A DNA stretch of 64,000 bases from Microbacterium enclense (GTDB lineage: Bacteria > Actinomycetota > Actinomycetes > Actinomycetales > Microbacteriaceae), in NCBI GenBank assembly GCA_038182865.1, contig CP116226.1:124001-188000 (forward strand). Direction: 5' to 3'. The notes below the pieces were generated by a model, which was not told where the DNA came from, searched no databases, and saw nothing but the letters and a program-made list of their open reading frames with translations. The position numbers were made by a program, and so were the translations under genes. Below, in pieces: positions 36,242 through 45,648 of this stretch; positions within the stretch are counted from its first letter, which is position 1, and each line of letters opens with the position of its first letter.

Positions 36242-37437
36242 CCACTCCCGCCCCGACCGACGACGTCGAGCTGACGATCCTCATGCCCTGCCTCAACGAG
36301 GCGGAGACACTCGAGGTCTGCATCCGCAAGGCGCAGGGCTTCCTGTTGCGCACCGGCATCCGGGGTGAGGTGCTCATCTCCGACAACGGCAGCACCGACG
36401 GCTCTCAGGCGATCGCCGAGCGCCTCGGCGCGCGAGTCTCTCACGCTCCCCGTCGGGGCTACGGTGCCGCGCTGATCAACGGCATCGAGACGGCTCGTGG
36501 GCGGTTCGTGATCATGGCGGATGCCGATGACAGCTACGACTTCGAGAACCTCGAGCCGTTCGTCGAGCGCCTGCGCGCCGGCGCCGACCTCGTCATGGGC
36601 AACCGCTTCCGGGGTGGGATCGAGCCGGGCGCCATGCCGCCCCTGCACAAATACCTCGGCAATCCCGTGCTGTCGTTCATCGGGGAATTGTTCTTCCGTC
36701 CCGGCATCCGCGACTTCCACTGCGGCCTGCGCGGCTTCAATCGCGCCCGCATCCGTGACCTCGACCTGCAGACGACCGGTATGGAGTTCGCCTCCGAGAT
36801 GGTCGTTCGCGCGTCGCTCGCGCGGTATCGCATCGAAGAGGTGCCGACGACGCTGAAGAAGGACGGACGCTCGCGTCCGCCGCACCTGCGCAGCTGGCAC
36901 GACGGCTGGCGCCACCTCCGCTTCCTCCTGTTGTTCGCGCCCCGCTGGTTGTTCGTCTACCCCGGCCTCGTCGCTTTCTTCCTGGGGGCGATCGCGGTGG
37001 GCGTGCTGTCGTTCGGGGGCATCGAGATCGCCGGCGTCGGTTTCGACGTGACGACCATGGTCTATGCCAGCGCGCTGTGCGTGATCGGATTCCAGTCCCT
37101 GCTGTTCTTCTGGCTCACCAAGCTCTACGCCACGCAGGAGGGGTTCCTGCCGACCAGCGAGCGGTACCGGCGGATCGTGGCGAAGTGGTCCGCGGAGCGG
37201 GGTCTGCTGATCGGCGTGGGCCTCTTCCTCCTCGGCATCGTCATCGGCATCGTGCAGGTGACGCTGTGGGGCAGCCTCGACTTCGGCACGCAGAACGCCG
37301 CGCAAGCCGTGCGGATCGCCGTGCCCAGCGCCCTGACGATCATCCTCGGCTTCCAGACCGTGATGATGAGCTTCTTCTCGGGCGTGCTGACCACGCCGCG
37401 GCGCGAGCAGCGCCCCGAAGCCGTCATCGAGAGCTGA
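36238..37437 (+). CDS. Polyprenyl-phosphate-sugar synthase-like GT2 with four C-terminal helices
   Basis: 399 aa. The GT2 domain is of the dolichol-phosphate-mannose-synthase type (LTILMPCLNEAETLEVCI, LISDNGSTDGSQAI, MADADDSYDF with DxD, NRFRGGI). Four transmembrane helices follow from about residue 235. Such enzymes make polyprenyl-phosphate-linked sugars used by GT-C transferases on the outer face. That would fit the DUF6541 protein upstream, as an inference. The GTG start overlaps the previous stop, and its stop overlaps the next ATG (TGATG). Confidence 0.9.
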   Translation: MTTPAPTDDVELTILMPCLNEAETLEVCIRKAQGFLLRTGIRGEVLISDNGSTDGSQAIAERLGARVSHAPRRGYGAALINGIETARGRFVIMADADDSYDFENLEPFVERLRAGADLVMGNRFRGGIEPGAMPPLHKYLGNPVLSFIGELFFRPGIRDFHCGLRGFNRARIRDLDLQTTGMEFASEMVVRASLARYRIEEVPTTLKKDGRSRPPHLRSWHDGWRHLRFLLLFAPRWLFVYPGLVAFFLGAIAVGVLSFGGIEIAGVGFDVTTMVYASALCVIGFQSLLFFWLTKLYATQEGFLPTSERYRRIVAKWSAERGLLIGVGLFLLGIVIGIVQVTLWGSLDFGTQNAAQAVRIAVPSALTIILGFQTVMMSFFSGVLTTPRREQRPEAVIES

Positions 37438-38561
37438 TGGCCGCGCGTCGCATCCTCGTCGACCTGCTGGGGTTCACCGGCGGGCGCGGCGGAACCGAGA
37501 CCTACGCGCGAGAACTCCTCCCGCGCCTGGCCGAGCGGATGCCGCGAGCGCACTTCGCCGCGATCACCGGGCGGGCGGGCAGCGGCCGTGTCGCCTCGTT
37601 CTTCCCCGGGCAGGTGCGCATCGTCCCCTGGGTCGGAGCCGACCCGGCCACCTGGGCGCTCGGGGCCGTCGCCGCGACCGAGGCCCTCGCCCGTCGGCAC
37701 CGCGCCGACCTCGTCTGGGCGCCGGCGAACTTCGGACCGGTCTTCCGCGGCCTCCCCCGCGTGGTCACCGTGCACGATGCGATCTACGACGAGGTCCCGG
37801 GCTCTCTGGCCGAGCGGGCGCAGCGGGGCATCACCTCCCTCCTGATGCGGCGGTCCGCCCGCACCGCCGACCGCGTCCTGACGGTGTCGCACGCGGCGGC
37901 CGACAGCATCCGCACCCACCTGGGCCTCCCCGCCGAGCGCCTCACGGTGGTGCACAACGGCAGCTCGACCCCCCAGCCGCAGTCCGATCCCGCGAGCGTT
38001 CTCGCCGCGCTCCGGCTTCCGCCCGGTCGGCAAGTTCTCCTGAGCGTCGGCAACCGGATGCCGCACAAGAACTTCCCCGGTCTGCTCGAGGCCGTGGCAT
38101 CCCTTCCGCCCGCCGACCGGCCGGTCACGGTCATCGCGGGGAGCCGACTGCCCGACCCGCTCGCCGCGGACGTCGAGCGCCTGGGACTGGAACGCGACGT
38201 CGTCCTCCCGGGCTGGGTCAGCGACGCCCAGCTCGAGGCCCTGTTCCAGATCGCCGACCTCTACGCCTGCCCGTCCCTCGTCGAGGGCTTCGGCTTGCCT
38301 GTCGTCGACGCGCTGCGCCGGTCGGTTCCGGTGCTCGCGAACGATGTCCCGGTCCTGCGCGAGGTGGGCGGCGACGCTGCCCGGTACTCCGACGCGACGG
38401 ATGCCCTCGCCTTCGGGGCCGCGATCCGCGCAGCGCTGATCGCCCCGCCGGATGCCGCGACCCGCGCTGCCGCGCAGCGGTGGGCATCGCGCTTCACGTG
38501 GGACGACGCCGCCGACCGCACCGCGGAGGTTCTGGACCGCGCCCTCGGAGCCCGTCGATGA
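37437..38561 (+). CDS. Glycosyltransferase family 4 protein
   Basis: 374 aa, GT-B fold. The N-terminus RRILVDLLGFTGGRGGTETYAREL has the acceptor loop. The C-terminal domain shows LLSVGNRMPHKNFPGLLEAV, with Lys for phosphate binding, and SLVEGFGLPVVDALRRSVPV. In the last motif the second acidic residue of the usual E-x7-E is Asp, a conservative variant. It resembles bacterial mannosyl/rhamnosyltransferases, but the sugar is not certain. Overlaps both neighbours by 1-4 bases. Confidence 0.91.
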   Translation: MAARRILVDLLGFTGGRGGTETYARELLPRLAERMPRAHFAAITGRAGSGRVASFFPGQVRIVPWVGADPATWALGAVAATEALARRHRADLVWAPANFGPVFRGLPRVVTVHDAIYDEVPGSLAERAQRGITSLLMRRSARTADRVLTVSHAAADSIRTHLGLPAERLTVVHNGSSTPQPQSDPASVLAALRLPPGRQVLLSVGNRMPHKNFPGLLEAVASLPPADRPVTVIAGSRLPDPLAADVERLGLERDVVLPGWVSDAQLEALFQIADLYACPSLVEGFGLPVVDALRRSVPVLANDVPVLREVGGDAARYSDATDALAFGAAIRAALIAPPDAATRAAAQRWASRFTWDDAADRTAEVLDRALGARR

Positions 38562-39826
38562 CCGACTCCGCCGGGCCGGCGCCGCTGCGCGGGCGTCTCG
38601 TGGGATTCATGGTGGTCCCCGCGATCGCCGCGATCTCCCCGCTGTTGGTGCTTCCGCTCATCTCGCGACTCGCGGGCGACGGCGGGTGGGCGAGCGCGAT
38701 CGCCGGCGAGGCCATCGGCACGTTCGCGGCGATCGCGATCGGCTACGGATGGACGGCTGTCGGTCCCGCCCTCGTCTCCATCGCCGCCGACGACGATCGC
38801 CGCGCGCGCTTGTACCGCGACTCGATCGTGGTGCGAGCCCTGCTCGCGGTGGTTCTGCTCCCGGTCCTCGTCGTGGTGTGTTGGCTGGTCGCGCATCCCG
38901 GGTCCGAGCTGCTGACCGTGCTCATGGGCGTACAGGGAGCGCTGATCGCGCTCACGTTCACGTGGTACTGCGCCGGGGTCGGCGACCCGCGCACGATCAT
39001 CGCCTACGACGCGGTCCCCCGTGTCGTCGCGACGGCTCTCGCAGCGGGCGCGATCCTGCTCACCGGGATCGTCGAGCTCTACCCCGTCGCCGGCATCCTC
39101 GTCACCCTGATCGGGACGACGCTGTTCAGCGTGCGGCTGCTCCGCCGGCATCCGGGTCCGTGGCCGCCGGTGCGGGAGATCCCGGGGCTGCTGCGCGTGG
39201 GGCTGCCGGTCGCGGTGAACGACGCCGCGCTGAGCGCCTACTCGAGTGTTCCCGCTCCCCTCGTGAACGTCACGGCCCTTCCCTCCGCGGCCGCGGGCTA
39301 CGCCTCGGCCGACAAGATGTTCAAGCTCGGCAGCGTGCTGCCGTTCACCCTCGCGAGCGCCTTCCAGAGCTGGGTGAGCGAGGGAGACGCCGTCGACCGC
39401 CGGAGGCGCCTTCGCGTCGCCCTGGCCACGCACGGCGCCTTCGGCCTCCTCGGCGCCCTCGTGCTCACGACGCTCGGTCCGTGGGTCAGCCTTGTCATGT
39501 TCGGCGAGTCCGCCGCCGCCGGCATCGACCTCCTCGCCGCGATGGGACTCGTCTTCGCGTTCCTGTCGATCCGCACCTCGATGACGCGTCACGTGCTCTT
39601 CCCCGCGGGCAAGGCCCGCCTGGTCATGCGCGCTACGCTCGTTGCGACGGCGATCGGCGTCCCGGCCATGATCGCGTTGGCCATCGCGATCGGCCCCCTC
39701 GGCGCAGCCCTCGGCTACGCCCTGACCGAAGGCCTCGCCACCCTCCTGCTGTGGCGACCGTGTGCCCTCGCGATGCGCGACATCGCGTCCCCACCGGCCC
39801 GAGAAGAACAGGACCGCACCGTATGA
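38558..39826 (+). CDS. Wzx-like lipid-linked oligosaccharide flippase (MOP superfamily)
   Basis: 422 aa with about twelve transmembrane helices. It begins LVGFMVVPAIAAISPLLVLPLISRL, the usual start of polysaccharide-transport MOP proteins, and has AGYASADKMFKLGSVLPFTLASAFQSWV, a typical helix-7 block. It would move undecaprenyl-linked repeat units across the membrane. The cluster therefore holds a Wzx-type route as well as an ABC exporter. The ATG overlaps the previous stop (ATGA). Confidence 0.87.
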   Translation: MTDSAGPAPLRGRLVGFMVVPAIAAISPLLVLPLISRLAGDGGWASAIAGEAIGTFAAIAIGYGWTAVGPALVSIAADDDRRARLYRDSIVVRALLAVVLLPVLVVVCWLVAHPGSELLTVLMGVQGALIALTFTWYCAGVGDPRTIIAYDAVPRVVATALAAGAILLTGIVELYPVAGILVTLIGTTLFSVRLLRRHPGPWPPVREIPGLLRVGLPVAVNDAALSAYSSVPAPLVNVTALPSAAAGYASADKMFKLGSVLPFTLASAFQSWVSEGDAVDRRRRLRVALATHGAFGLLGALVLTTLGPWVSLVMFGESAAAGIDLLAAMGLVFAFLSIRTSMTRHVLFPAGKARLVMRATLVATAIGVPAMIALAIAIGPLGAALGYALTEGLATLLLWRPCALAMRDIASPPAREEQDRTV

Positions 39827-40704
39827 CTTCCTCTCCCCCCGACGCCGCTGCGCGCATCGGTGCCGTCGTGCTCACCTGGCGCGACCGCGTCCAGACCGTG
39901 GAGTGCGTGACAGGGCTCCTCGCGTCACCGGCCATCACCCGAGTCGTCGTCGTCGACAACGAGGCCGACGGCACGATCCGGGATGCCTTCGCGCCCGACG
40001 ACCGCATCGAGTTCGTCGAGTTGAGCGCCAACACCGGCTTCGCGGTCGGGGTGAATGCGGGAATGAAGGTGTTGCTCGCCGACGACGGGATCGATCTCCT
40101 GCTCGTCATGAACAACGACGCGACCCTGCCCGCGGACGATATCGAGCGGCTGCGTGCGCGTCTGACCGGCGACGCCTCCCTGGGCGTCGTGGGCCCCCGC
40201 ATCGTCACCCCCGACGGTCAGCGCTTCTCGGCCGGCGGGGTCGTGAACCGCCTCACCTGGGGCATCCGGCAGCCGCGACCGGAGGAGCAGCCCGACTTCC
40301 TCACCTGGGCGTGCGTCCTGGTGCGACGCTCGACGCTCGAGAAGGCGGGCCTGCTGGACGAGCGCTTCTTCATGTACTGGGAAGACGTCGAGTACGGCTT
40401 CCGCCTCCGCGCCGAGGGCATCGGGTTCGCCGAGGTCCCCGACGCGGTGCTCACGCACGCCGTGTCCTCATCGCACTCGCGCGCGGGCTCGCGCATCCTC
40501 GCTTACTCCAGCCAGGCGTTCCGCCACTTCCTGGCGCTGCACGGCGGAGCCACCACGATCACGGGGCTCGCCCGCCTGAGCGCGAAGGTGCTGCTGACCC
40601 TCGCCCGCGGCGATCGCCGCGGAGCGGCCTACGTCCGCGCCGGCTGGCGCCTCGGCTCCCCCGCCCCCGATCCGGCCTACCCGGCCGTCAACGCTCTGCC
40701 CTGA
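39823..40704 (+). CDS. Glycosyltransferase family 2, rhamnosyltransferase-like
   Basis: 293 aa, GT-A fold. The N-terminus is GAVVLTWRDRVQTVECVTGL, with VVVVDNEADGT, NTGFAVGVNAGM and the metal motif MNNDATL (NND in place of DxD). The acidic motif YWEDVEYGFRLRAEG and DAVLTHAVSSSHSR complete the site. Members of this group often transfer rhamnose; the rml genes downstream make that plausible. The ATG overlaps the flippase stop, and the next gene follows after 16 bases. Confidence 0.9.
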   Translation: MTSSPPDAAARIGAVVLTWRDRVQTVECVTGLLASPAITRVVVVDNEADGTIRDAFAPDDRIEFVELSANTGFAVGVNAGMKVLLADDGIDLLLVMNNDATLPADDIERLRARLTGDASLGVVGPRIVTPDGQRFSAGGVVNRLTWGIRQPRPEEQPDFLTWACVLVRRSTLEKAGLLDERFFMYWEDVEYGFRLRAEGIGFAEVPDAVLTHAVSSSHSRAGSRILAYSSQAFRHFLALHGGATTITGLARLSAKVLLTLARGDRRGAAYVRAGWRLGSPAPDPAYPAVNALP

Positions 40705-40720
40705 TCCGAGAGGACGCTCC

Positions 40721-41602
40721 ATGACCATCGGTTTCGTCGTGACGACGCTGGGACGACTCGACCCCCTCCGCGCCCTCCTCTCCCCCCTCGAGGACCAGCT
40801 CCGCAGCGGAGACCACGTCGTGCTCGTGGCGCAGGGGGCGCAGGACGACGTGGCCGCCCTCGCAGCCGAGTTCTCAGCGCGCGGTGTCCCGGTCACCGCG
40901 ACCACCTCCGCGCGAGGGGCCTCGCTCGGCCGCAACACCGGTGTGGCCGCCTTGCCGTCCGGCGATGCGGTCGTGACGTTCCCGAACGACAACACGACCT
41001 ATCCCGCCGGCACCGTCGCGGCCCTGCACGCGGCCGTCGACGACCCCAGGTTCCTCGCCGGAGGCTTCACCTCGTGGGACGAGCGCGGTCCCAAGACCAC
41101 GCTTCCCACGGCGGGCACACCCTTGGACAAGTACAACGTGTGGTCGATCATCGAGATGGGCATCCTCCTGCGCCGCTCGCTCTTCGACGCGGTGGGGGGC
41201 TTCGACGAGGCCATGGGGCCGGGGTCCGCCTCGCCGTGGCAAGTGGCCGAGGGCACGGACCTGCTGCTGCGCGCGATGGCGCACGAACCCCGCCTGGTCG
41301 AGGAGTTCCGGTGGCTTCCCTCCGACGTCCACGTCGACGGGATCTCCACGGGCTTCGGCCTCAGCGCGGCGGAACGCCGTCGCAAGCTGCGCGCCTACGG
41401 CCGCGGGACGGGGCGCGCGTTCGCGATCCACGGCTATCCCCTGTGGTGGCGCCTCGCGTTCACCGCTGCGGGTCTGCTCTACGGCGTCCGCAATCCGCGT
41501 CCGATCACGGTGGGCGACGGCTGGCCGATGTTCGTCGGTCGGCTCGAGGGCACGCTCGGCCGGACCTTCGGTCAGGCACGGATGGTCTCCGCCACCCGCT
41601 GA
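40721..41602 (+). CDS. Glycosyltransferase family 2 protein
   Basis: 293 aa. It begins TIGFVVTTLGRLDPLRALLSPL, has SLGRNTGVAALPSGDAVVTFPNDNTTY (NDN at the metal site) and GGFDEAMGPGSASPWQVAEGTDLLLRA, with the acidic residues expected for catalysis. A C-terminal hydrophobic stretch (LWWRLAFTAAGLLYGVR) may touch the membrane. It is the last of the glycosyltransferase chain. GAGAGGACG lies upstream of the ATG as a ribosome site. The sugar is unknown. Confidence 0.88.
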   Translation: MTIGFVVTTLGRLDPLRALLSPLEDQLRSGDHVVLVAQGAQDDVAALAAEFSARGVPVTATTSARGASLGRNTGVAALPSGDAVVTFPNDNTTYPAGTVAALHAAVDDPRFLAGGFTSWDERGPKTTLPTAGTPLDKYNVWSIIEMGILLRRSLFDAVGGFDEAMGPGSASPWQVAEGTDLLLRAMAHEPRLVEEFRWLPSDVHVDGISTGFGLSAAERRRKLRAYGRGTGRAFAIHGYPLWWRLAFTAAGLLYGVRNPRPITVGDGWPMFVGRLEGTLGRTFGQARMVSATR

Positions 41603-41621
41603 GCGCCCGAGACCCCGCTGT

Positions 41622-41627
41622 TACGCT
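41622..41627 (+). promoter_or_regulatory. -10 box TACGCT for the UDP-xylose synthase gene
   Basis: TACGCT ends six bases before the GTG at 41634, leaderless spacing. It implies a separate transcript for the nucleotide-sugar genes. Confidence 0.5.
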
Positions 41628-41633
41628 GAGGAC

Positions 41634-42575
41634 GTGTCATCCAGAGTTCTCATCACCGGCGGCGCCGGCTTCATCGGGTCCCACCTCTCCGAGCGACTCC
41701 TCGCCGAGGGCAACGAGGTGATCTGCGTCGACAACTTCTTCACGGGGTCACGCCGCAACGTCGAGCACCTGTTCGACAACCCGCGATTCGAGCTCATCCG
41801 GCACGACGTCACCTTCCCGCTGTACGTGGAGGTCGACCAGATCTACAACCTCGCGTGCCCCGCCTCGCCCGTGCACTACCAGCACGACCCGGTCCAGACC
41901 ACGAAGACCAGCGTGGTGGGCGCCATCAACATGCTCGGTCTCGCCAAGCGCCTGCGCGTGCCGATCCTGCAGGCCTCCACCTCCGAGGTCTACGGCGATC
42001 CGGCTGTGCACCCGCAGACCGAGGACTACTGGGGCAACGTGAACCCCATCGGCACCCGCTCCTGCTACGACGAAGGCAAGCGCGCGGCGGAGACGCTCTT
42101 CTTCGACTACCGCCGCCAGCACGACCTGTCGATCAAGGTCATCCGGATCTTCAACACGTACGGTCCGCGCATGCACCCGAACGACGGCCGCGTGGTGTCC
42201 AACTTCATCGTGCAGGCCCTCCGCGGCGAGGCGATCACCATCTACGGCGATGGCTCGCAGACCCGGTCGTTCTGCTTCGTCGACGATCTCGTCGACGGCA
42301 TGATCCGCCTGATGAACACCGATCACGAGGTCACCGGACCGATCAACGTCGGCAACCCCGGCGAATTCACCATGCTCGAGCTGGCGAACGCCGTCCTCGA
42401 GATCACCGGCAGCGACTCGACGATCGAGCACCGTCCCCTCCCGCAGGACGACCCGAAGCAGCGCCAGCCCAACATCGACCTGGCCCGCCGCGACCTGGGC
42501 TGGGAGCCCACGATCGCCCTGCGGGCCGGCCTCGAGCGCACGATCGAGTACTTCCGCTCGGTCCTGCCCGCCTGA
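41634..42575 (+). CDS. UDP-glucuronate decarboxylase (UDP-xylose synthase)
   Basis: A 313-aa extended short-chain dehydrogenase that turns UDP-glucuronic acid into UDP-xylose. GGAGFIG binds NAD. The family-specific blocks ACPASPVHYQHDPVQTTKTS, ASTSEVYGDPAVHPQ, DYWGNVNPIG and the catalytic YDEGKR (Tyr-x3-Lys) closely match eukaryotic and bacterial UXS enzymes. GDGSQTRSFCFVDDLVDG is also typical. The GTG start lies six bases after a TACGCT box. The product would supply xylose to one of the glycans made here. No UDP-glucose dehydrogenase is present in this window. Confidence 0.94.
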   Translation: MSSRVLITGGAGFIGSHLSERLLAEGNEVICVDNFFTGSRRNVEHLFDNPRFELIRHDVTFPLYVEVDQIYNLACPASPVHYQHDPVQTTKTSVVGAINMLGLAKRLRVPILQASTSEVYGDPAVHPQTEDYWGNVNPIGTRSCYDEGKRAAETLFFDYRRQHDLSIKVIRIFNTYGPRMHPNDGRVVSNFIVQALRGEAITIYGDGSQTRSFCFVDDLVDGMIRLMNTDHEVTGPINVGNPGEFTMLELANAVLEITGSDSTIEHRPLPQDDPKQRQPNIDLARRDLGWEPTIALRAGLERTIEYFRSVLPA

Positions 42576-42579
42576 CACC

Positions 42580-43713
42580 GTGGCTCACGTTCTCGTCACC
42601 GGCGGCGCGGGGTTCATCGGGAGCCGTCTGAGCGCGCGGCTCGTGGCGGAGGGGCACCGCGTGCGCGTCCTGGACGCGCTCATCACGCAGGTGCACGGGC
42701 CGGACCCGGATGCCACGTCGCCGCTGCTGCGCGCGGTCGCGGGCGTGGGCGAGCTCCACCGCGGGACCGTCACCTCGACCGACGACCTCCGCGCGGCCCT
42801 CGAGGGCATCGACACGGTCGTCCACCTGGCCGCCGAGACCGGCACCGGCCAGTCGATGTACGAGATCGATCGCTACGTCGAGGCGAACATCGGCGGCACG
42901 GCCAAGCTCATGGACCTGCTGACCAACGAGCCCCACACGGTACGACGTGTCGTGGTGGCATCCTCCCGCTCGATCTACGGCGAGGGGGCCTACCGCACCG
43001 TCGCAGGCGCGGTGGTGTACCCGCCGCACCGGACGGATGCCGCGATGGCGCGCGGCGACTTCGCCGTCCGCGGTGACGACGGGGAGGAACTCCAGGTCAT
43101 CCCCACGTCGGAAGACGCGGCGCTGCACCCCTCGTCGGTGTACGGCATCACGAAGCAGGTGCAGGAGTCGCTCGTGATGACGGTGGCTCCCACGATCGGC
43201 GTCGAGGCCGTCTCGCTGCGATACCAGAACGTCTATGGTCCCGGTCAGTCGCTGACCAACCCGTACACCGGCATCCTGTCGATCTTCTCGACGCTCATCC
43301 GCCAGGGCAAAGGAATCGACGTGTTCGAAGACGGCTTGGAAAGCCGCGACTTCGTCTACATCGACGACGTCGTCGAGGCGACGTACCTCGCCGCCACCTC
43401 CCCCGCCGCCGCGGGGGGTGTGTTCAACATCGGCTCGGGTACGGCCACGACCGTCCTCGAGGTCGTCGCCGCGCTGTCGGACGCTTTCGGCGTCGAGGTC
43501 GAGACCTCCCTCACCGGCCGGTACCGCCTCGGCGACATCCGCCACAACGTCGCCGACACGCGACGCGTGACCTCGGTGCTGGGATTCCAGCCGACCGTCT
43601 CGTTCGCCGAGGGCGTGCGGCGCTTCGTCGAGTGGGTCGCCGACGAGCCCCTCGCCGCCGGCGACTACGAGCGCTCCCTCGACGAGATGGCGGCCCGGCG
43701 GCTCTTGAAGTAG
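42580..43713 (+). CDS. NAD-dependent nucleotide-sugar epimerase/dehydratase
   Basis: 377 aa, extended SDR. Its N-terminus is VLVTGGAGFIGSRLSARLV. VVASSRSIYGEGAY supplies the Ser, and SSVYGITKQVQES the catalytic Tyr-x3-Lys. An insert of about 40 residues (TVAGAVVYPPHRTDAAMARGDFAVRGDDGEEL) sits between them and is unusual for simple GalE enzymes. Likely a UDP-sugar or dTDP-sugar 4-epimerase or reductase; the exact product cannot be read from sequence. The GTG start lies four bases after the UXS stop. Confidence 0.87.
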   Translation: MAHVLVTGGAGFIGSRLSARLVAEGHRVRVLDALITQVHGPDPDATSPLLRAVAGVGELHRGTVTSTDDLRAALEGIDTVVHLAAETGTGQSMYEIDRYVEANIGGTAKLMDLLTNEPHTVRRVVVASSRSIYGEGAYRTVAGAVVYPPHRTDAAMARGDFAVRGDDGEELQVIPTSEDAALHPSSVYGITKQVQESLVMTVAPTIGVEAVSLRYQNVYGPGQSLTNPYTGILSIFSTLIRQGKGIDVFEDGLESRDFVYIDDVVEATYLAATSPAAAGGVFNIGSGTATTVLEVVAALSDAFGVEVETSLTGRYRLGDIRHNVADTRRVTSVLGFQPTVSFAEGVRRFVEWVADEPLAAGDYERSLDEMAARRLLK

Positions 43714-43780
43714 CCGCCGCCCGCCGCCCCGAGCGGCCCGCGAACCGGGCACGCACAGCGGAATATGACACCATGGGGAC

Positions 43781-44650
43781 GTGAAGGGCATCATTCTCGC
43801 CGGTGGATCGGGCACGCGTCTGCATCCGATCACGCTGGGCGTCTCGAAGCAGCTGATTCCGGTCTACGACAAGCCGATGGTGTATTACCCGCTGTCGACG
43901 CTCATGCTCGCGGGCATCCGCGACGTGCTCATCATCACGACCCCCCACGACGCGCCCTTCTTCGAGCGCCTCCTGGGTGACGGATCGCAATTCGGCATCC
44001 GTCTCTCGTTCGCCCAGCAACCGTCCCCCGACGGCCTGGCCCAGGCCTTCACCATCGGCGCGGACTTCATCGGCGACGACAAGGTCGCCCTCGTCCTGGG
44101 CGACAACCTGCTGTACGGACCGGGCCTCGGCACGCAGCTCAAGCGGTTCACCGACGTCGACGGCAGCGCCGTGTTCGCCTACTGGGTCGCCGAGCCGTCC
44201 GCGTACGGCGTCGTCGAGTTCGACGCCGACGGCCGCGCCGTCTCCCTCGAGGAGAAGCCCACCCATCCGCAGAGCAACTACGCCGTCCCCGGGCTCTACT
44301 TCTACGACAACGACGTCGTCGAGATCGCCCGGAACCTCGAGCCGTCCGCTCGCGGCGAGTACGAGATCACCGATATCAACCGCGCCTACCTCGAGGCCGG
44401 CAAGCTGCAGGTCGAGGTCCTCCCGCGCGGGACCGCCTGGCTCGACACGGGCACGTTCGACCAGATGACCGACGCGGCCGACTACGTCCGCACGATCGAG
44501 CGCCGCACGGGCCTGCGCATCGGCGTCCCCGAGGAGGTGGCGTGGCGTCAGGGCTTCCTCTCCGACGAGGCACTGCGTGAGCGCGCGACGACGCTGGTGA
44601 AGTCGGGCTACGGCGCCTACCTGCTCGAGATCCTGGAAAGGGGCCACTGA
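43781..44650 (+). CDS. rmlA: Glucose-1-phosphate thymidylyltransferase RmlA
   Basis: A 289-aa nucleotidyltransferase forming dTDP-glucose, step one of dTDP-L-rhamnose synthesis. GIILAGGSGTRLHPITLGVSKQ is the nucleotide loop. YDKPMVYYPLSTLMLAGI, LVLGDNLLYG with the metal Asp, and EEKPTHPQSNYAVPGLYFYD follow. The GTG start lies downstream of a TATGAC -10-like box (43764-43769). Its TGA overlaps the rmlB ATG. Confidence 0.96.
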   Translation: MKGIILAGGSGTRLHPITLGVSKQLIPVYDKPMVYYPLSTLMLAGIRDVLIITTPHDAPFFERLLGDGSQFGIRLSFAQQPSPDGLAQAFTIGADFIGDDKVALVLGDNLLYGPGLGTQLKRFTDVDGSAVFAYWVAEPSAYGVVEFDADGRAVSLEEKPTHPQSNYAVPGLYFYDNDVVEIARNLEPSARGEYEITDINRAYLEAGKLQVEVLPRGTAWLDTGTFDQMTDAADYVRTIERRTGLRIGVPEEVAWRQGFLSDEALRERATTLVKSGYGAYLLEILERGH

Positions 44651-45648
44651 TGGCACGACTTCTCGTCACCGGAGGCGCCGGTTTCATCGGTTCCAACTTC
44701 GTGCACCACGTCGTGGCACACACCGACCACAGCGTGACCGTGCTCGACAAGCTCACCTACGCGGGCAACCGCGCGTCGCTGGACGGTCTCCCCGAGGACC
44801 GGGTGCGCCTGGTCGTGGGCGACATCGCGGATGCCGCGGTCGTCGACCCCCTCGTCGCCGAGGCCGACGCCGTCGTGCACTACGCCGCCGAGTCGCACAA
44901 CGACAACTCCCTCCACGACCCGCGGCCGTTTCTCGACACCAACATCATCGGCACGTACACGCTGCTGGAGGCGGCGCGTCGCCACGACGTGCGGTTCCAC
45001 CACATCTCGACCGACGAGGTGTACGGCGACCTCGAGCTCGACGATCCGGCGCGCTTCACCGAGAGCACGCCCTACAACCCCTCGTCGCCGTACTCGTCGA
45101 CCAAGGCGGGATCCGACCTCCTGGTGCGGGCGTGGGTCCGTTCGTTCGGCGTGCGCGCCACCATCAGCAACTGCTCGAACAACTACGGCCCCTACCAGCA
45201 CGTCGAGAAGTTCATCCCGCGTCAGATCACGAACGTGCTCCGCGGCATCCGTCCCAAGCTCTACGGCACGGGCGAGAACGTGCGCGACTGGATCCACGCC
45301 GACGACCACTCCTCCGCGGTGCTCACGATCCTCGACAAGGGCGAGATCGGGCAGACCTACCTCATCGGCGCCGACGGAGAGAAAGACAACAAGACCGTCG
45401 TCGAGTTGATCCTGCAGCTCACCGGTCAGCCCGCCGACGCCTACGACCTCGTCACCGACCGCCCCGGTCACGACCTGCGCTACGCGATCGACTCGACCAA
45501 GCTCCGCACCGAGCTCGGCTGGGCGCCGACCTACGGCGACTTCGCGTCGGGGCTTGCCGCGACCATCGACTGGTACCGCGAGAACGAGGCCTGGTGGGCC
45601 CCCGCGAAGGACGGCGTCGAGGCCTTCTACGCCAGCAAGGGACAGTGA
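44650..45648 (+). CDS. rmlB: dTDP-glucose 4,6-dehydratase RmlB
   Basis: A 332-aa SDR enzyme making dTDP-4-keto-6-deoxyglucose. The NAD loop is LLVTGGAGFIGSNFVHHV. The catalytic STDEVYGDL supplies the Thr-Asp-Glu, and YSSTKAGSD the Tyr-x3-Lys. SNCSNNYGPYQHVEKFIPRQI and GENVRDWIHADDH are hallmark blocks. The ATG overlaps the rmlA stop, and the stop overlaps the rmlCD GTG, so the three genes are translated together. Confidence 0.97.
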   Translation: MARLLVTGGAGFIGSNFVHHVVAHTDHSVTVLDKLTYAGNRASLDGLPEDRVRLVVGDIADAAVVDPLVAEADAVVHYAAESHNDNSLHDPRPFLDTNIIGTYTLLEAARRHDVRFHHISTDEVYGDLELDDPARFTESTPYNPSSPYSSTKAGSDLLVRAWVRSFGVRATISNCSNNYGPYQHVEKFIPRQITNVLRGIRPKLYGTGENVRDWIHADDHSSAVLTILDKGEIGQTYLIGADGEKDNKTVVELILQLTGQPADAYDLVTDRPGHDLRYAIDSTKLRTELGWAPTYGDFASGLAATIDWYRENEAWWAPAKDGVEAFYASKGQ

